Shown: positions 60,477 through 64,000 of the stretch, piece by piece | How the letters are laid out: the number at the start of each line of letters is the position of its first letter | Numbering within the stretch: position 1 is the stretch's first letter | Source: Vibrio maritimus | GTDB lineage: Bacteria; Pseudomonadota; Gammaproteobacteria; Enterobacterales; Vibrionaceae | DNA: 64,000 nucleotides | NCBI GenBank assembly: GCA_000755425.1 | Contig: BBMT01000003.1 | Location: forward strand, 310,001-374,000 | Direction of reading: 5' to 3' | Notes under the pieces: generated by a model | The model's database searches: none | Told to the model about the DNA's origin: nothing | Seen by the model: only the letters and a program-made list of their open reading frames with translations | Made by a program: the position numbers and the translations under genes

Positions 60477-61630
60477 ATGGATTTTGAACTCAATGAAGAT
60501 CAAAGGGCTTTCGCCGATACTGCTCAGCAGTTTGCGATGGATAATCTCCTTCCAAATGCCAGTCGTTGGGATGCCGATTGCCACTTTCCTAAAGAGGTCC
60601 TTAAGCAGGCAGGCGAGTTAGGCTTTTTGAGTCTTTATACCCGTGAAGAGCAAGGCGGATTGGGCTTGAGCCGTCTTGACTCATCGATTATTTTTGAGCA
60701 GTTGGCTATGGGTTGCACGTCGACGACTGCCTTTATGACGATTCACAACATGGTCACTTGGATGGTAGCCAGTTTTGCCAATGATGAAACTCGCGAACAG
60801 TTCGTCCCAAAACTGCTGACTGGTGAGTGGCTTGGCTCCTACTGCTTGACGGAGCCAGGGGCGGGCTCTGATGCGGCATCACTAAAACCACGGCAGTTAA
60901 ACAAGGTGACAACTATATTTTAACGGGTTCTAAGGCCTTTATTTCAGGTGCTGGTGAGACTGAGGTGCTGGTGGTCATGGCGCGAACCGGTGAGTCGGGT
61001 GCGAAAGGTATTTCTGCTTTTGTACTGGACGCCGCGAGCAAAGGCATAAGCTACGGGCGAAAAGAGCCCAAAATGGGCTGGAACAGCCAACCCACCAGAG
61101 CCATCACGTTTGATAATGTCGTCGTACCAACGGCTCAAATCTTAGGCCAAGAGGGTGAAGGTTTTACCTTTGCGATGAAGGGGCTGGATGGCGGTCGAAT
61201 TAATATCGCTACGTGCTCGGTGGGCACTGCGCAACATGCCCTAAACTTAGCTATTCAATATTTGCAAGAGCGTAAGCAGTTTGGAAAACCGCTCGCAAGC
61301 TTCCAAGCTTTACAGTTCAACGTCGCGGATTTGGTGACGGAGCTGGTGGCTGCGCGGCAAATGGTGCGCTTAGCGGCATTTAAGTTAGACCATGGGCATG
61401 CGGATGCCACGACGTATTGTGCAATGGCAAAACGTTTTGCTACCGATGTGGGCTTTAAAGTGTGTGATGGTGTATTGCAGCTGTTTGGTGGCTACGGTTA
61501 TATCAAAGAGTATTCGTTAGAGCGTCACTTTCGCGATGTTCGGGTTCACCAAATTTTAGAGGGTACTAACGAAATCATGCGTCTGATCATCGCGAGACGC
61601 GCCTTAGATGACGGTGAATCAATACTTTGA
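60477..61630 (+). CDS. Acyl-CoA dehydrogenase, likely isobutyryl-CoA (one frame break)
   Basis: A flavin acyl-CoA dehydrogenase of about 384 residues. YCLTEPGAGSDAASLKT and LQLFGGYGYIKEYSLERHFRD with ILEGTNEIMRLIIARRAL are the family signatures. Restoring one A in a run near 60895 joins the frames (ASLKTTAVKQGDNYILTGSK). In the valine operon it probably oxidises isobutyryl-CoA to methacrylyl-CoA. It is distinct from the isovaleryl enzyme in the liu operon. Confidence 0.85.
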
Positions 61631-61660
61631 AGATGCTCAACAAACCAAGGGAGAATGGTT

Positions 61661-62442
61661 ATGTCAGAAGCGACACTCATTCCACATACGATTGAAGGGC
61701 ACGTTGCAACGATTACCATCGACAACCCGCCAGCTAATACTTGGACTGCGGAGAGCTTAATCGCACTCAAACAGCTTATCGATGAGCTCAATCGAAACCG
61801 AGAAGTCTATGCATTGGTGATGACCGGGCAAGGCAGTAAGTTTTTCTCCGCAGGAGCGGATTTGAATGTGTTTGCTGCTGGAGACAAGGAGAGTGCGTGC
61901 CGCATGTCTCGCGTCTTTGGAGAAGCGTTTGAAGCACTGTCTAACTTTCGGGGCGTCTCAATTGCTGCAATCAACGGGTATGCCATGGGAGGCGGGCTTG
62001 AAGTTGCTTTGGCGTGTGATATTCGAATTGCCGAGGAGCACGCCGTGATGGCGCTGCCTGAAGCCAAGGTTGGCCTACTGCCATGCGCAGGTGTACCCAA
62101 AATTTAACTGCTTTAGTCGGAGAGGGTTGGGCTAAGCGGATCATTTTGTGCGGGGAGAAGATTGATGCATCACAAGCTCTTCAAATCAAACTGGTAGAAG
62201 AGATTGTGAATTCGGGAGAGGCGTTAACTGCTGCGACCAATCTTGCTAATCAAGTTGCCCATCAATCGCCATCTTCCGTTACAGCTTGTAAAGCTCTTAT
62301 CCAAAATAACCGCCAGCATTTTATTTCTCATGGACTAGTCAAAGAGCGTGAGCTGTTCATTCAACTGTTTGATACTGAAGATCAGCGAGAAGGCGTCAAC
62401 GCCTTTCTAGAAAAGCGTTCACCACAATGGAAAAATCGTTAG
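61661..62442 (+). CDS. Enoyl-CoA hydratase (one frame break)
   Basis: A crotonase of about 260 residues. KFFSAGADLNVFAAGD and INGYAMGGGLEVALACDIRIAE form the oxyanion hole, and LPEAKVGLLPCAGGTQNL is the catalytic loop; the second half holds the C-terminal helices. The first frame ends near 62107 and adding one G near 62092 restores it. AAGGGAG lies before the ATG at 61661. In the valine pathway it should hydrate methacrylyl-CoA to 3-hydroxyisobutyryl-CoA. Confidence 0.85.
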
Positions 62443-62450
62443 GAGGCGTC

Positions 62451-63650
62451 ATGTCTACAACCAGTTCAACGTCAAACTCGTCGCCAGCGACTCAAGATAC
62501 CGTTCGATTTCAAGAAATCGTTTGTAGCGACCAACAGAGCAAAATTGCCGTTGCGACCCTATGCAACCCTAAAGCCCTCAACGCTCTTACTCACAATATG
62601 TTGGTGTTGCTTAATGACCAACTTGAAAAGTGGCACGATGATGACGCGGTACTGTGCGTGATACTGGACGGTGAAGGAGAGAAAGCCTTCTGTGCCGGTG
62701 GTGACGTGCGTACTCTGCATGACAAAATGAAACACGCACCAATAGAAGATGCAAAAGCCTACGCTGAAGCGTTTTTTGGCACAGAATATCAATGTGACTA
62801 TCTCATCCATACTTACAGCAAACCTATTATTGCGTGGGGCGAAGGTATCGTAATGGGTGGTGGGATGGGGCTCTTTATGGGGGCCTCTCACAAAGTGGTG
62901 ACACCAGATTCCCGCCTAGCCATGCCAGAGATTCATATCGGTTTGTTTCCCGATGTTGGTGCGACCTATTTTCTGAACCGTCTCGACGATGATATTGGTT
63001 TGTTCCTCGGACTGACTGGCGTAATGATGAATGGCACTGACGCCCTCGACGTCAGACTTGCTGATCATATGAACGCACCGACGGACAAACAAAAGCTACT
63101 GCATCAATTGCAGCAATCGGATTGGAACAGCATCGAAGACAGCTATGACTACTTAACAGAAGTCCTCACCGAGCTTGCCGACAATGCCAACATCGCCAAA
63201 CCTGCTGCTCATCTTCTGCCTTTAATTCCTGACATTCAACGTGCTTGTGCGTTCGATACGCTTGAAGAAGTGTTTGATAATATTCAGGCGTTACCTTGTC
63301 ACGAAAAGTGGATGCAAACGGCTCAGCGCAATTTAATGGATGGAAGCCCGATTACCGCGCACATTTGTTTTCGCCAGTTAAAACAGTATCACCATTTGTC
63401 ATTGGCCGATTGTTTTAGGCTTGAACTGATCTTGGGGTTGCGTAGCGTCGAGTATGGCGAATTTCAGGAAGGGGTGCGTGCACGCTTAGTGGACAAGGAC
63501 GGCATGCCCCATTGGGCATACGCGCACATCAGCCAGGTGCCAAAGTCAGTGATCGACAACTTGTTTACTTCACTGTGGCGTGAGCAAGAGCACCCACTTG
63601 CAATGCTAGGCATCATTAACTCGCGCAGACAAACAATGAATCTCTTTTAA
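62451..63650 (+). CDS. 3-Hydroxyisobutyryl-CoA hydrolase
   Basis: A 399-residue crotonase-type hydrolase of the HIBCH family. EKAFCAGGDVRTLHDKM and GIVMGGGMGLFMGASHKVV are the oxyanion-hole segments, with AMPEIHIGLFPDVGATYFLNRL next, which is diagnostic for HIBCH rather than simple hydratases. The N-terminal 20 residues are Ser/Thr-rich. AGGAGG is just upstream of the ATG at 62451. It releases free 3-hydroxyisobutyrate from its CoA ester. Confidence 0.9.
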   Translation: MSTTSSTSNSSPATQDTVRFQEIVCSDQQSKIAVATLCNPKALNALTHNMLVLLNDQLEKWHDDDAVLCVILDGEGEKAFCAGGDVRTLHDKMKHAPIEDAKAYAEAFFGTEYQCDYLIHTYSKPIIAWGEGIVMGGGMGLFMGASHKVVTPDSRLAMPEIHIGLFPDVGATYFLNRLDDDIGLFLGLTGVMMNGTDALDVRLADHMNAPTDKQKLLHQLQQSDWNSIEDSYDYLTEVLTELADNANIAKPAAHLLPLIPDIQRACAFDTLEEVFDNIQALPCHEKWMQTAQRNLMDGSPITAHICFRQLKQYHHLSLADCFRLELILGLRSVEYGEFQEGVRARLVDKDGMPHWAYAHISQVPKSVIDNLFTSLWREQEHPLAMLGIINSRRQTMNLF

Positions 63651-63685
63651 ACCATCGATGAATTGAAACAGCCAAGGAGGTTGTG

Positions 63686-64000
63686 ATGAGTCAGCCAACA
63701 GACACTAAGGTTGCGTTTATTGGGCTAGGAAATATGGGCAGTCCGATGGCGAACAACTTGCTCAAAGCAGGCTTCAGCGTGCAAGTTTACGATCGAGTAT
63801 CGGCGTTATCGCAACCTCTTGGCGACAAGGGCGCTCTTGTTTGCCATAGCCTGGAACAGGTGCTCGATTCGGCGAGCGTTGTAGTGACCATGCTACCAGC
63901 CAGTGAGCATGTCAAAGCAGTTTATCTCGGCTGTGATGATGAGAAAGGCACCATAGAACTTGCATCGAGTGACACTTTTCTTATCGATTGTTCAACCATT
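63686..64000 (+). CDS. mmsB: 3-Hydroxyisobutyrate dehydrogenase (cut by window end)
   Basis: The first 105 residues of an NAD-dependent dehydrogenase: KVAFIGLGNMGSPMANNLLKAGF is the Rossmann signature and FLIDCST the start of the active-site segment. It oxidises 3-hydroxyisobutyrate to methylmalonate semialdehyde, the substrate of mmsA upstream. AAGGAGG precedes the ATG at 63686. The rest lies beyond the window. Confidence 0.9.
   Translation, partial: MSQPTDTKVAFIGLGNMGSPMANNLLKAGFSVQVYDRVSALSQPLGDKGALVCHSLEQVLDSASVVVTMLPASEHVKAVYLGCDDEKGTIELASSDTFLIDCSTI

Noticed and set aside
1..64000. CRISPR arrays, insertion sequences, tRNA and rRNA genes
   Set aside because: I saw no regularly spaced repeats, transposase motifs or recognisable RNA genes; without a search tool a short tRNA could be missed.

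Overview
The window looks like chromosomal DNA of a Vibrio-type gammaproteobacterium, probably the smaller chromosome. This is inferred from gene families and synteny (DeaD with an RGG tail, RNase II, acetate kinase, a PstS-like protein, PACE efflux pump, LiuR-type operator); no ribosomal RNA, tRNA or origin is visible to prove it. No insertion sequence, integrase, attC array or CRISPR array was found.

Layout. (1) 1-7300: an AT-rich accessory stretch with an HNH nuclease, a methyltransferase, a GIY-YIG protein, and an OLD-family ATPase/TOPRIM nuclease overlapping a retron-like reverse transcriptase. This is a candidate anti-phage island. (2) 7300-23500: mostly ordinary metabolic and regulatory genes: ybjQ, pstS, rnb, deaD, ackA, a patatin, a cysteine-synthase homologue, AraC, a SetA-like sugar exporter, a beta-lactamase-like hydrolase divergent from a LysR regulator, a PACE pump and a lipoprotein. 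(3) 23760-28480: hupE-hypB-(900-residue Fe-S/flavin oxidoreductase)-hypA, a nickel/electron-transfer cluster with no hydrogenase or urease nearby. (4) 28650-52410: a complete extracellular contractile injection system (eCIS, Afp/PVC-like) with one sheath, two tube proteins, LysM, VgrG-like spike, PAAR tip, gp25, two large baseplate proteins, a fibre-like protein, the CIS_TMP protein, AAA+ ATPase and terminal cap. It also has an unusual membrane protein with a GH18-like domain that lacks the catalytic glutamate. A canonical sigma70-type promoter lies before the sheath gene. (5) 52580-64000: divergent leucine (liu) and valine (mms) degradation operons around a MerR-type regulator and a palindromic operator. 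The biotin-carrying MCC subunit gene (liuD) is missing between liuC and liuE, where a tandem 20-bp repeat and a 7-codon ORF sit.

Data quality. I count 24 places in 18 genes where the reading frame is restored by adding back one base, usually in a short homopolymer, and none that needs a base removed. This points to base-deletion errors in the assembly rather than true gene decay. I therefore give whole-gene spans across these breaks and name the approximate break points.
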